Assembly: GCA_031553875.1 (NCBI GenBank)
Contig: JAVBKU010000011.1
Span: 1 to 64,000 of the forward strand
DNA: 64,000 bases
Origin: JAVBKU01 sp031553875
GTDB taxonomy: Bacteria > Bacteroidota > Bacteroidia > Bacteroidales > Rikenellaceae
Direction of reading: 5' to 3'
Positions 51,316-59,388 of the stretch are shown here, piece by piece (position 1 is the stretch's first letter; each line of letters opens with the position of its first letter). A model generated the notes under the pieces. The model had not been told where the DNA came from, did not search any database, and saw only the letters and a program-made list of their open reading frames with translations. The position numbers were made by a program, and so were the translations under genes.

Positions 51316-52482
51316 ATGACTAAAGAAGAGTTACGGCAACTGTCCGACCAAACATTCTATGACAATAAAGTGGGGGGTATTACTCCGCCGCTGCATCGTG
51401 CATTCAATGACACCCTTATAGCCAATCTTCCCGAGCTGGCGTCTAATGTCGTTAATGCTCCTGCTGGGCTTGTACGTGGAGGTATGGATCCGGGACAAAT
51501 ACGTGTTGAATCCGACGGCACTATGATTTTGCCCTTGGCCGACAATTATGAAGCGGGTATCGTAAAAGGCAGTACGTCCGTCGGTAAGATGTCCGTTGAC
51601 ACTGACGGAAACATGAAGCTGAACGGCTGGGCCAACGTGCCAAGCTACACGTATGTAGTAGACAGCGACGAAGCGTTGGCACAGTTTGCCAATAACGCTC
51701 CGGGTAACGACTATACCAGCGTACTGATAAGAAAAGGTGATTGGACGCTCACAAGAGTTTTATTGTTTACCCCTGTGACAAAAGTTATTCAGGGGGAACC
51801 CGGAAGCCGTATAATCATAGACATTTCTCCTGGCAGTGCCTCCAATACCTCGTGGATAATAGGCCCTAACAATCCTACTCGTTTAACAAATTACAATCGT
51901 TGCGACTTATACGATATCACGTTATATATTAGAAATACTCCTTTGAATTCGTTGATAGCCTATTGCGGATATGTTCATAATTTGAATATAACACAAGACG
52001 AGACAGCTTTAGCGACACCTTTGTCTTTTATCTCCTCGTGCCTGCATGTTGCTGATCCTAAAATACAGGTCAAAACGTCTTTATCAAAGGGGTATAAGTC
52101 GATAAAGCCTATCGAAAATTGCACAACGATAGAAGGAGCATACATGGATGTTGATATCAACGCGGCAAGTTCAGATACATCTATACAATTAATCAGCGGC
52201 CACCGTATGATTCGCTGCATTGTAAACGCTAAAATAGAAGGAACTTCAAATGTAATCGGCGTTAGCGACGGTATGGATGTTGAAGCTAACGAATTGACCT
52301 TTATTACGTCAAGAACCTTAATGCCAAATACCTTTCAGGGATTTTATTCATGTCATGGTATGCGGTGCAATTCGGTAAAGAATAGTAATGGGTGGGATAT
52401 GACAAAGTACCAACGTTGTTATTCTTCGCGTACCTCATCACAATCGGCTGGCGATAGTGCAGCAGGAGGGTTTAACAGTTAA
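51316..52482 (+). CDS. Receptor-binding fibre paralogue 3
   Basis: The third paralogue (388 residues) has the same N terminus with one substitution (FYDNKVGGITPPLHR), the shared block YTYVVDSDEALAQFANNAPG, a divergent middle, and a C-terminal end GDSAAGGFNS. All three are in the same orientation and all seem intact. No recombinase, invertible repeat or reverse transcriptase was seen. Either several fibres decorate one particle, or only some are used and recombination shuffles specificity. Confidence 0.7.
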   Translation: MTKEELRQLSDQTFYDNKVGGITPPLHRAFNDTLIANLPELASNVVNAPAGLVRGGMDPGQIRVESDGTMILPLADNYEAGIVKGSTSVGKMSVDTDGNMKLNGWANVPSYTYVVDSDEALAQFANNAPGNDYTSVLIRKGDWTLTRVLLFTPVTKVIQGEPGSRIIIDISPGSASNTSWIIGPNNPTRLTNYNRCDLYDITLYIRNTPLNSLIAYCGYVHNLNITQDETALATPLSFISSCLHVADPKIQVKTSLSKGYKSIKPIENCTTIEGAYMDVDINAASSDTSIQLISGHRMIRCIVNAKIEGTSNVIGVSDGMDVEANELTFITSRTLMPNTFQGFYSCHGMRCNSVKNSNGWDMTKYQRCYSSRTSSQSAGDSAAGGFNS

Positions 52483-52494
52483 AACATCAATATA

Positions 52495-52944
52495 ATGAAG
52501 ATAAGCGATAATATCAGTGGAACATTACACGGCAGGCTGCATTTGAGCATACTCGATGCCGAAGGCCGTGAGGTGGAAAATTACGTGGGCGACAACCTGA
52601 TCGTAGATGGAGGATACATTGCCACTGCCCAAGTGTTGGGAGGGACGCCCGAGGCGGTCATTTCAGAGGTGGGCGTGGGAACCAATGGTGCCTCTCCCGA
52701 GGGTAGTGACACAGGGCTAACGAAGGTCGAATTTGTCAAAATAGAAGGCGTTGATTATCCGTCGCCTTCTACCGTAAGTTTTAACTTTCGTATAGGCTAT
52801 AATGACGCCAAGGATATGGAGATCAGGGAATTCGGCCTGTTTACTAAAGATAGGCGCCTGTTTTCGAGAAGGGTGCGCGAGGGAGCCATTAAAAAGACGG
52901 ACGACATGACAATAGTAGGCCGATGGGATATTATTGTTGCGTAG
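52495..52944 (+). CDS. Tail-fibre-associated protein, function unknown
   Basis: The 149-residue protein has a beta-rich start (ISGTLHGRLHLSILDAEGRE) and a central block GNLI-like VGDNLIVDGGYIATAQVLGG. IREFGLFTKDRRLFSRRV near the C terminus resembles the ends of phage tail-collar and fibre-attachment domains. It follows the fibre array by 12 bases. A fibre chaperone or a further fibre tip are both possible. Confidence 0.55.
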   Translation: MKISDNISGTLHGRLHLSILDAEGREVENYVGDNLIVDGGYIATAQVLGGTPEAVISEVGVGTNGASPEGSDTGLTKVEFVKIEGVDYPSPSTVSFNFRIGYNDAKDMEIREFGLFTKDRRLFSRRVREGAIKKTDDMTIVGRWDIIVA

Positions 52945-52957
52945 TGAGACAGTAACC

Positions 52958-53314
52958 ATGAGTGAATATATACCCCTTATAATAAACTCTCTCTTGGGCG
53001 GAGGCGCTCTGTCTGCGATATTGTTCTTTCGTTCCAGACAGCGCAAGGAGAATGCCCATGCATCGCTTGCCGAAAGCGAAGCGATCAAAGGTTTCGCCAC
53101 GGAATGGAGGGAGATAGCCGAAGAACGCGAACGCAAGATTGTAGAGAAGGACGCGAAGATCGATGCGCTGTATTGTAATATCACCGAATGGCGCGACCGC
53201 TATAACTCGCTCAACGAGAAATGCCAGACCACTCTTTTGGAGAGACAGGCGGCAGATTATAAGGTGTGTAACAAACGCGGGTGCGCGGAACGCGAACCAC
53301 AAACAGGATTTTAG
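52958..53314 (+). CDS. Small membrane protein, candidate holin
   Basis: The 118-residue product has one N-terminal membrane segment (IPLIINSLLGGGALSAILFF, about residues 4-23), then a long charged coiled coil (about 25-95). It starts the lysis cassette: the GH108 muramidase gene follows 2 bases after its stop. The position suggests a role in membrane permeabilisation, but single-segment proteins with a coiled coil can also be pinholins or inner-membrane spanins. ATG 52958 is preferred over an upstream TTG. Confidence 0.6.
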   Translation: MSEYIPLIINSLLGGGALSAILFFRSRQRKENAHASLAESEAIKGFATEWREIAEERERKIVEKDAKIDALYCNITEWRDRYNSLNEKCQTTLLERQAADYKVCNKRGCAEREPQTGF

Positions 53315-53316
53315 TC

Positions 53317-53838
53317 ATGGCGGATCATAAAAAACTCATTCCATTTATACTTAAATGGGAAGGCGGCTGGTCCAACGACCCTGCCGACCGGGGAGGTGCG
53401 ACCATGAAGGGGATCACGATAGATACTTATCGGACCTATTGCCGTCGCAAGGGACGACCCGAACCGACAGAAGATGACCTGCGCAACATAACGCAAGCCG
53501 AGTGGTCGGAGATATTCAAGACGATGTATTGGGATCGCTGGCAGGCCGACAGTATTAACAACCAATCCGTGGCCAATATACTTGTCGATTGGGTCTGGGC
53601 ATCGGGCGTGTACGGTATCAAGATACCGCAACGCATTCTGGGTGTTGACCAGGACGGCATTGTCGGGCCCGCAACCCTGCGCGTTCTCAACTCAACTGAC
53701 CCTGCGGCCTTATTCGCCAATATCCGTAATGAACGCGTGGCTTTTGTGGAGCGGATAGTGCAGATCAGCCCGTCGCAGTCACGTTTTATACGCGGATGGC
53801 TTAACAGGATTAACGACTTTAAATTTGTGGACCGATGA
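53317..53838 (+). CDS. GH108 endolysin (N-acetylmuramidase)
   Basis: The 173-residue muramidase has an N-terminal GH108 domain: the catalytic Glu15 sits in FILKWEGGWSNDPADRGGAT. MKGITIDTYRTYCR and IFKTMYWDRWQADSINNQSV follow. A C-terminal peptidoglycan-binding domain of the PG_binding_3 type contains ILGVDQDGIVGPATLRVL. No signal peptide is present, so release into the periplasm needs a holin. It overlaps the spanin gene by 4 bases (ATGA). Confidence 0.92.
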   Translation: MADHKKLIPFILKWEGGWSNDPADRGGATMKGITIDTYRTYCRRKGRPEPTEDDLRNITQAEWSEIFKTMYWDRWQADSINNQSVANILVDWVWASGVYGIKIPQRILGVDQDGIVGPATLRVLNSTDPAALFANIRNERVAFVERIVQISPSQSRFIRGWLNRINDFKFVDR

Positions 53839-54344
53839 CGATAGTTCGCATAGATAGTATATTTATAATAACGCTTGTCGCGATATGCGGTCTAATCTCA
53901 TGTGTGCCTCAAAAGGTGGTCGTTAGAGATCATCGTACGGATAGCGTGCGGGTGGTCAAGGAGGTGCAGGTTGTCGAGCGATGGCGCGACACCACGATAT
54001 ATATCCAACTTCCTGCCGAGGTGCGCGAGGTGATAAGGCGCGACAGCTCCCGTTTGGAGACATCGGCAGCCGTTTCTGATGCAAGGATCAACTCCGACGG
54101 CACATTGTACCACTCATTGCGAAACAAGATCGAAAAACGGCCTGTCGTCGTGCCGGTCAAGGACACGCAAACTAAGGAACACAGGGATAGTGTGATAATA
54201 CGTGAGGCTATCAAGGAAGTACCGATAGCCATGCCTCTGACATGGTGGCAAAAATTTTGGCAACGGTCCGGGCAAATAGCTTGGGGCTTGCTAATCTCGC
54301 TTATAGGAATTAAACTTTTAACACGCAAAACGTTATGGTGGTAA
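53835..54344 (+). CDS. Unimolecular spanin-like lipoprotein
   Basis: The 169-residue protein has a lipobox LISC with the lipidated Cys23 and a C-terminal membrane segment (QIAWGLLISLIGIKLL, about residues 146-161). The middle is a charged, extended periplasmic region (VVERWRDTTIYIQLPAEVRE). An outer-membrane lipid anchor plus an inner-membrane helix is the hallmark of u-spanins, which fuse the two membranes in the final lysis step. It overlaps both neighbours. Other roles for such proteins are possible. Confidence 0.75.
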   Translation: MTIVRIDSIFIITLVAICGLISCVPQKVVVRDHRTDSVRVVKEVQVVERWRDTTIYIQLPAEVREVIRRDSSRLETSAAVSDARINSDGTLYHSLRNKIEKRPVVVPVKDTQTKEHRDSVIIREAIKEVPIAMPLTWWQKFWQRSGQIAWGLLISLIGIKLLTRKTLWW

Positions 54345-54664
54345 AATATGCACAAGGCACGACAATTTTAATGCACGTACAACTCTCCGATATATCTCCG
54401 GAGGCGGACTTCTACATTACAGTGGGACAAGGCGGATGTGATTGCGAGAAGGTACGGGTAGGCAAATCGGATATGACTCCGGACCAGGACGGGGGATATT
54501 CGGGTGAAATCCCTTCACGTATAACCAAAGACATGAAGCCGGGCAGGTACTATGCCGAAATCTTTGTTAAGGATCCCAGCGGCCGCGATTACGTAGGCCA
54601 GGGCGAGAGTATAGACCCCTGTTTTACGATCACATGTTCAATGTCTAAAGATCTTGTTGAATAA
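54335..54664 (+). CDS. Beta-rich protein after the lysis genes, function unknown
   Basis: The 109-residue protein (start overlapping the spanin by 10 bases) consists of alternating beta-strands (TTILMHVQLSDISPEADFYI, GGYSGEIPSRITKD, GRYYAEIFVKDPSG). The pattern resembles an immunoglobulin-like or fibre adaptor domain, as in short appended phage adhesins. No family was recognised. It begins a run of adhesin-like genes. Confidence 0.5.
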   Translation: MVVKYAQGTTILMHVQLSDISPEADFYITVGQGGCDCEKVRVGKSDMTPDQDGGYSGEIPSRITKDMKPGRYYAEIFVKDPSGRDYVGQGESIDPCFTITCSMSKDLVE

Positions 54665-55092
54665 TGAAAAAGGCCATAATAACATTTTACGATCCACTTG
54701 CACTCGAAGATCAGGGCAAGAGTACGGTATTGACTTTTGAAAAAGGAGCGGACGGTAAGGCCGGGGCCGATGGCAAAGATGGCATAGACGGTGCTGATGG
54801 CAAAGATGGTATAGATGGAGCGCCGGGCAAGGATGCCTCGGTAACAAATAAACCATATACCCTCGCCGTTAACGGATGGGTATATGAGGGCGGTTACTAC
54901 AAGTCCACGATCACAGACGCGGAGATCGTGGACGGCGCGTATGTTCCTGTGACCCTCGCCAACGAAACTCTCGCCGTGGCCGTTGATGCCGACATACAAC
55001 CGTCCCTGGAATTTGGAGAGGGCTTTATGAAGATAATCGCCATAAGCAGGCCGAACGGAAATATTAACATAAATTACACCATCATAACATGA
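54664..55092 (+). CDS. Collagen-like repeat protein
   Basis: The 142-residue protein has a Gly-X-Y repeat stretch at about residues 29-60 (GADGKAGADGKDGIDGADGK), sequence typical of trimeric collagen-like phage fibres, between a beta-rich N terminus and a globular C-terminal domain (NKPYTLAVNGWVYEGGYYKS). Collagen-like repeats in phage fibres form rigid shafts. It overlaps its neighbours at both ends (TAATG, ATGA). Confidence 0.7.
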   Translation: MKKAIITFYDPLALEDQGKSTVLTFEKGADGKAGADGKDGIDGADGKDGIDGAPGKDASVTNKPYTLAVNGWVYEGGYYKSTITDAEIVDGAYVPVTLANETLAVAVDADIQPSLEFGEGFMKIIAISRPNGNININYTIIT

Positions 55093-56222
55093 TAAACGGA
55101 AGTATCATAGGAACGCGGCGAAATGCTGATAAGTGGGTACGTCCCGCCGATTGGTGGAATCCTGACGAAGTTTATGCCGCATATGTGCCGCCTGTTGGTT
55201 ATAGAAAACAGGCTGTAATATATGTTTACGATATGTATTCACAGCAAAATTTCTCATCCGCACTTCCACTATCTACGCTATTTAAATACTCTGACGGCAT
55301 AGAGGCGGGACGAGTTAATCATGTTTGGGATAAGGCCTTCGATGCGCCAACAAACGAGGGTTATTATATGCGATATATAATAGTATGCGGCCCTGACAAC
55401 ACACGTGATTTAAGTATAAATTTCGGCTCAGGGGATGCCGCACTATTATATATAAAAGTATATGACAGTGATTTAACCGTAGTAAGTGCATGGGGCCAGA
55501 CGAGGCTACAGGCATTTGAAATGGACGATTTAACAACAGCCAAAACTACTGGTATAAACATACAATTAGGTGGAAATGTAGAAATGGGTAAAGCTATGCT
55601 CCCCCTAAATATGGATTATCTAACGACAAGTCTATTTGAGGGTAGCTCGTACACACCCGAAGTACGTTGGCCTACTCTTGTTAAAGGTATGGGGAATAGG
55701 GTTTTTTATAATTGCTTTTCTATGCTTTTCGATGGTTTGATAGTAGACGATAACTTCGCCGTAGGTTCTCAAGCGTTTTTCAATTGTTTCCAATTTAATA
55801 ACAATGAAATATGTAAAAAAATAGTTTCGTTGGGTAGTCAGTCCATGACTGCGGTCGGGCAACAGGACTATGATTTTTCATCACTGGGAGATGCCGTAAT
55901 AGAGAATAATATCACTATCGGAACTTCTGTTAGGAGGATGAAATTCGGCATAAATTATAAAATGCCAGCCGTTGGTCTGCCCTTTGGTAATAACCAAGGC
56001 CTTACTGAAATTGAGCTTGCACCGGAGTGGGTTCCGACGAGGGATATTGATTTCAGAACATATTACACTAAGTTGTCATACTCGAGTATAAAGAGCGGCA
56101 TATTTGATATGGTGGGCACGACTAACATCCCTATAACATGGTATTTTAACGCCACACAGCGTAATCAATTTACAGAGGCCGACATACAGATAATGACCGA
56201 TAAGGGATACATAATAGCATAG
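55089..56222 (+). CDS. BspA-like leucine-rich-repeat surface protein
   Basis: The 377-residue protein has a beta-rich N-terminal half (QAVIYVYDMYSQQNFSSALP, DAALLYIKVYDSDLTVVSAW) and a C-terminal half with irregular repeats such as VFYNCFSMLFDGLIV and AFFNCFQFNNNEI, followed by LTEIELAPEWV. These match the BspA-like leucine-rich repeats found in Bacteroidota adhesins. It ends NQFTEADIQIMTDKGYIIA, a common C-terminal motif for this class. It could be an extra receptor-binding protein or a cargo domain. Confidence 0.6.
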   Translation: MINGSIIGTRRNADKWVRPADWWNPDEVYAAYVPPVGYRKQAVIYVYDMYSQQNFSSALPLSTLFKYSDGIEAGRVNHVWDKAFDAPTNEGYYMRYIIVCGPDNTRDLSINFGSGDAALLYIKVYDSDLTVVSAWGQTRLQAFEMDDLTTAKTTGINIQLGGNVEMGKAMLPLNMDYLTTSLFEGSSYTPEVRWPTLVKGMGNRVFYNCFSMLFDGLIVDDNFAVGSQAFFNCFQFNNNEICKKIVSLGSQSMTAVGQQDYDFSSLGDAVIENNITIGTSVRRMKFGINYKMPAVGLPFGNNQGLTEIELAPEWVPTRDIDFRTYYTKLSYSSIKSGIFDMVGTTNIPITWYFNATQRNQFTEADIQIMTDKGYIIA

Positions 56223-56227
56223 TAATT

Positions 56228-56482
56228 ATGACAACGACACCAATAAATGACAAGCTTAATAAAGTGGCGGCGACGGAAGGCTATTGCCTCACAAAATGGA
56301 CCGCCGGTTGTGGCGAGCCATACCGAGGCACTGACGAGATATATCTGTCTATAGCAACCCCCAATCCTTACCGCGAGATCACCACCGAGGAACATGAGCG
56401 TCTTAAGGAACTGTATGGGGAGGAAGTCGACGCGCCGGAAGCGGACGCACTTTCGGAACAACTTGTAGCAGAGGTAATGTAG
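56228..56482 (+). CDS. Last small gene of the element, function unknown
   Basis: An 84-residue acidic protein (VAATEGYCLTKWTAGCGEPY, then a helical tail of EEHERLKELYGEEVD and EADALSEQLVAEVM). It is 5 bases after the BspA-like gene and the last gene before the right arm-type site. Nothing indicates function. Confidence 0.5.
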   Translation: MTTTPINDKLNKVAATEGYCLTKWTAGCGEPYRGTDEIYLSIATPNPYREITTEEHERLKELYGEEVDAPEADALSEQLVAEVM

Positions 56483-56508
56483 AAGTCTTACGTTCGCCAT
56501 CGTTGAGG

Positions 56509-56526
56509 TCACGTATGCATCACGTA
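56509..56526 (+). promoter_or_regulatory. Right integrase arm-type site
   Basis: TCACGTATGCATCACGTA matches the left site at 31462-31479 in 17 of 18 positions and in the same orientation. It lies 64 bases inside the right core, within the non-coding end of the element. Confidence 0.7.
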
Positions 56527-56590
56527 GTCGATTATTTAATGCATGTTAATAATTGATTATAAATGATATAGTATCATTTTGACCAACACT

Positions 56591-56611
56591 TTGGTAAGGA
56601 AGAGGTCACGA
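56591..56611 (+). other. Right attachment core
   Basis: Identical over 21 bases to the tRNA-Thr segment 31289-31309. The sequence after it (AATTAATTTTCGC) does not continue as the 3' part of a tRNA. The displaced tRNA end, expected if integration replaced the 3' half, is therefore not recognisable. Confidence 0.8.
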
Positions 56612-56751
56612 AATTAATTTTCGCTTGCCAGCACCCTGCAGCAGTGACAGCGAAAAAATGAGCGTAGCGAAGTTAATCCTTGTAGTTTCCCTTATTTCTG
56701 CAGTAGCGATAGTTCAGAAATAACGACCTTGCCGCCGGGTGTCGTATCATA
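56612..56751. other. Non-coding sequence just outside the right attachment core
   Basis: About 140 bases with no gene. Two inverted-repeat pairs are visible: TTTTCGCT (56618-56625) with AGCGAAAA (56649-56656), and ATTTCTG (56694-56700) with CAGAAAT (56715-56721). No function can be assigned. Confidence 0.4.
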
Positions 56752-56786
56752 ATAATAAACGAGGGCTACCAGCCCTCGTTTATTAT
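56752..56786. terminator. Bidirectional terminator next to the right end
   Basis: Perfect 16-base arms around a 3-base loop, with A/T-rich ends. Its core AAACGAGGGC is the same as in the integrase terminator at 32794-32830. It ends the minus-strand gene that follows and insulates the chromosome from the element's late transcript. Confidence 0.8.
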
Positions 56787-56795
56787 ATAGTAGTG

Positions 56796-57308
56796 TCATT
56801 TTTTCTTTGCTGTTACCCAATCAATTTGGTCGGTATACGAATTATAATGGGCATGTCCCCACCGGGTAATCATTCCGGGCTTGCCCGTGGCACCAACGAA
56901 TGGACTTTCGACGTATACCCATATTCCCATTCCGATGCCCGTTTCAACGTTATACCCTTTCTCTACGGCCCACTTTACAGCAGTCCAGCAGAATCCACCT
57001 CCGATAACATCAGCGCCCCAACTCAAATCCTTGGGGATCGTTACGTCTATCGTACAATTGTTTTTGTTGAATTCGCTTATCTTAAAACTCATTCCTTCCT
57101 TCATATTGATACTGTCGTTGAGGCGGGTTACAAGTTCCAGCGAATCGCGTTGTAGTGCTGCTACCGCTTCGGGATCTTTGGCATCTTTGTCGCCGCCGCA
57201 GCTGTCGCACATTACAAACATTACCATGACCGCTGCCAATATAAAGGAAATAGCGGTAATTGTATCTTTCTTGCTGGTCTTCTTTTTTCCTTCTTCGGTT
57301 GTTCCCAT
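56796..57308 (-). CDS. Membrane-anchored hypothetical protein
   Basis: The 170-residue protein has a Lys-rich start, one membrane segment (about residues 20-34, ISFILAAVMVMFVMC), then a polar outer domain with a coiled-coil-like stretch (EAVAALQRDSLELVTRLNDS) and a C-terminal part rich in Trp and Gly (WVYVESPFVGATGKPG). No family was recognised. It lies outside the attachment core and is presumably chromosomal. Confidence 0.6.
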   Translation of the reverse strand: MGTTEEGKKKTSKKDTITAISFILAAVMVMFVMCDSCGGDKDAKDPEAVAALQRDSLELVTRLNDSINMKEGMSFKISEFNKNNCTIDVTIPKDLSWGADVIGGGFCWTAVKWAVEKGYNVETGIGMGIWVYVESPFVGATGKPGMITRWGHAHYNSYTDQIDWVTAKKK

Positions 57309-57654
57309 GATTAAATTAGTTTTAGAGGTAGTGTTGGATTTAGGGATATAGTTGTTTTTGTAACCTTAATTAAACCTAACGTAGCGAACTTTTCCAACCA
57401 TGCTGACACTTGCGGAATGTGAGTATGGGCGTACGGTAGGGGTTGATGCGTTACGTGTCAGTAAAGATATTAATAAGATTTCGGTTTTACAAAATGTTTC
57501 ATGTCTATATATTAGGAATATATTATTATTTTCCTCTATGAGATATTCGGCATGCGACCTTACTACCTTGTATGGGGCGGGTTTATTTATTAACTTAGCA
57601 TTAGCAGATTGATTCAAGCGCATTGAAATAATTTACAATATACCCCGATTAAGT
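57309..57654. other. Intergenic stretch, no supported gene
   Basis: About 345 A/T-rich bases. Open frames here lack recognisable domains, credible starts or composition like the neighbours. Promoters for the flanking divergent genes presumably lie here; I cannot pin them down. Confidence 0.5.
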
Positions 57655-57963
57655 ATGAGAATAATCTTGTGTTCATTATTGTTCTTGGTGTCTACGTTAT
57701 GTGTGACCGTGCGAGCTCAGGACTGTAACTGCAAGGGAATGAGCCTCTATGGAAGAGTGAAAGTCGTGACGGCATTCCCTGACCTCAAGGTGCAGGTAGT
57801 GGAATCATTCCCCGATCTGAAGGTGAAGGTAGTGTCCAGTTTCCCCGATAAGTGCGGTAAGTGGCAGTTCGTGGAGAATTTCCCCGATTTTACCATACAG
57901 TACGTAACCTCCTTTCCAGACATCAAGATAAAATTCGTAGAACATTTCCCGGGGAAGCCATGA
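57655..57963 (+). CDS. Secreted FPD-repeat protein
   Basis: The 102-residue protein has a signal peptide (about residues 1-21, ending VRAQ) and a short Cys motif (DCNCKG). Six tandem units of about 11 residues then follow on the pattern V-K-V-V-x-x-F-P-D, for example KVQVVESFPDL and KIKFVEHFPGK. The alternating pattern and turn at FPD suggest a small beta-solenoid or stacked sheet. Proteins with such repeats occur in several Bacteroidota with no known role. No genes are closely coupled. Confidence 0.65.
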   Translation: MRIILCSLLFLVSTLCVTVRAQDCNCKGMSLYGRVKVVTAFPDLKVQVVESFPDLKVKVVSSFPDKCGKWQFVENFPDFTIQYVTSFPDIKIKFVEHFPGKP

Positions 57964-58318
57964 TATGGCGAGACATTTATGCCGCATGGCTCCCAAGATA
58001 AATTTATTATCTTTTGCATCGGTTACTTCCTTCACCTAAAGCCATATACCATCTGTTTATTGCCTACTACGATAAAAAGAAATGGACACAATATACTAAT
58101 GGGAAGAAAATATGTCTTTACGAATTCTATTAATGCCTAACTCTCCTCTCCCGGAGATGGAAATGCGGGGGGGATATTTAGACGGTCACAAATCACCCAC
58201 AGACTCACCGCGACTAAAAAGTCAAAAAAATTTGCAGTGAGTTTGGAATTTACAAATTTCGTAGTAATTTTGTGGTCGCTAATGAAGCATCACGGTTAGC
58301 AAACGTTCACAACATACT
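57964..58318. other. Intergenic stretch with the tRNA-Gly promoter
   Basis: No gene is supported. TTTG (58242-58245) and TAATTTTG (58265-58272), 19 bases apart, form a good Bacteroidota promoter 47 bases before the tRNA. The rest has no recognised feature. Confidence 0.65.
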
Positions 58319-58391
58319 GCGGAAATAGCTCAGTTGGTAGAGCACAACCTTGCCAAGGTTGGGGTCGCGAGTTCGAGTCTCGTTTTCCGCT
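58319..58391 (+). tRNA. tRNA-Gly (anticodon GCC)
   Basis: Acceptor GCGGAAA pairs with TTTCCGC, and stem CAACC/GGTTG carries loop TTGCCAA (anticodon GCC). The T loop reads TTCGAGT. CCA is not encoded. Confidence 0.95.
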
Positions 58392-58392
58392 C

Positions 58393-58433
58393 AAAATAAA
58401 AGAAGCAACCGTCAAGATTGCTTCTTTTATTTT
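58393..58433 (+). terminator. Terminator of tRNA-Gly
   Basis: AAAATAAAAGAAGCAA (58393-58408) pairs perfectly with TTGCTTCTTTTATTTT (58418-58433) around a 9-base loop, directly after the tRNA. Confidence 0.85.
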
Positions 58434-58479
58434 ATAGATATGGGGAAGAGTATACCGCAAGGTAAAATCTCTATTACTG

Positions 58480-58779
58480 TTACTTATTCTTCCTCTTGGG
58501 ATTTTCGGGAAACCAGCCTTTCTTCACGCGTTCCCTTTGTTCGAAAAGTTCTAATATTGTCCATAGCGAGGTGAAGCCCAGTACGCCCAGCAGCGACGAC
58601 CAAACTATCTCGCCAACAAATACCGACGCCGCTAGCGAGCCCAAGCCCAGCAGGAGGAATATCCACCAACAGCGTACTCCCCAGTAGTATTCGGCCTTGA
58701 TGACGACCGGATGGAACAATCCTATGATCAGAAACGTGGAGAGGCCTATTATGATGCCCCAGAAGTTGTCGAGTTCCAT
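58480..58779 (-). CDS. DUF4491 small membrane protein
   Basis: The 99-residue protein has three hydrophobic segments (IIIGLSTFLIIGLFHPVVI, WWIFLLLGLGSLAASVFVG, and a third near SLLGVLGFTSLWTILELF), then a charged tail (EQRERVKKGWFPENPKRKNK). This is the DUF4491 pattern seen in many gut Bacteroidota. The motif HPVVIKAEYYWG is characteristic. Function is unknown. Confidence 0.8.
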   Translation of the reverse strand: MELDNFWGIIIGLSTFLIIGLFHPVVIKAEYYWGVRCWWIFLLLGLGSLAASVFVGEIVWSSLLGVLGFTSLWTILELFEQRERVKKGWFPENPKRKNK

Positions 58780-58878
58780 TATTCCAGAAGTTTTTGGTTT
58801 GTGTGGCGGTCTAATAACGTGGCCGCATCTGTTTTAGTCTGCCGGTACGGTGGCTGACGCACCGGCCTGTACTACGTT

Positions 58879-59388
58879 TCAGACGATGGTTTTTTCGAGC
58901 AGGAAGTCGTCCATTACGAACCCGCGCCCGATGTCGTGCACCCTCTCACCTGAGATGAAAAAGCCATTGTGCAGATACACCTGTACGGAATTGTCGTTGT
59001 AGCGGTTCACCGTGAGCCAGATGGCGCGCATGCCATCCTCGCGGGCGATGCTCTCGATGAATCTGAATGCGTGACGGGCGTGGCCGTGGCCTCTGTGATC
59101 CCCGTGGATGTAGAGTTTGCTGAGGAACAGGCGGCCGTCGGAGTCGTTGTGCACGCCCACGTATCCGACGTTAATACCTCCCTCGGTACGCATGAAGTAG
59201 TAGCGGTAGCCCTGGTTGCGGACCTGGTCGGTGATGGCCCGAGGCGACTGAAACTGCTCGACCATGTAGTCGATTTGCTCCATGGTGAGAAGCTCCGTGA
59301 GATAGTACTCGTGCCATATCTCGTCGGCCAGGGCGGCTAACGTGGCGATATCTTTATCGGTGATTACGGGGATGAATTCTATGGACAT
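58879..59388 (-). CDS. GNAT family N-acetyltransferase
   Basis: The 169-residue enzyme has the GNAT fold. Visible are GYVGVHNDSDGRLFLSKLYI (beta-4/5), the acetyl-CoA loop HGDHRGHGHARHAFRFIESI with the Q/RxxGxG/A-type signature, and the C-terminal VQVYLHNGFFISGERVHDIG. The substrate (an amino acid, polyamine or peptide N terminus) cannot be assigned. It is transcribed separately from its neighbours. Confidence 0.85.
   Translation of the reverse strand: MSIEFIPVITDKDIATLAALADEIWHEYYLTELLTMEQIDYMVEQFQSPRAITDQVRNQGYRYYFMRTEGGINVGYVGVHNDSDGRLFLSKLYIHGDHRGHGHARHAFRFIESIAREDGMRAIWLTVNRYNDNSVQVYLHNGFFISGERVHDIGRGFVMDDFLLEKTIV

Noticed and set aside
48773..52482. A diversity-generating retroelement acting on the fibres.
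   Set aside because: No reverse transcriptase gene and no template/variable repeat pair with adenine-specific changes were found.
37001..56482. An extracellular contractile injection system (eCIS) or T6SS.
   Set aside because: The operon has the P2/Mu-type U-X-D-V-gp25-J-I order, a tape measure and an E/E' chaperone. No AAA+ ATPase typical of eCIS and no TssJLM membrane complex were seen.
56591..56660. A displaced tRNA fragment after the right core.
   Set aside because: Beyond the 21 matching bases the sequence cannot form the T arm and acceptor of a tRNA.
57366..57623. Minus-strand 85-residue frame upstream of the FPD-repeat gene.
   Set aside because: No recognisable domain or signal, and composition resembles intergenic DNA.
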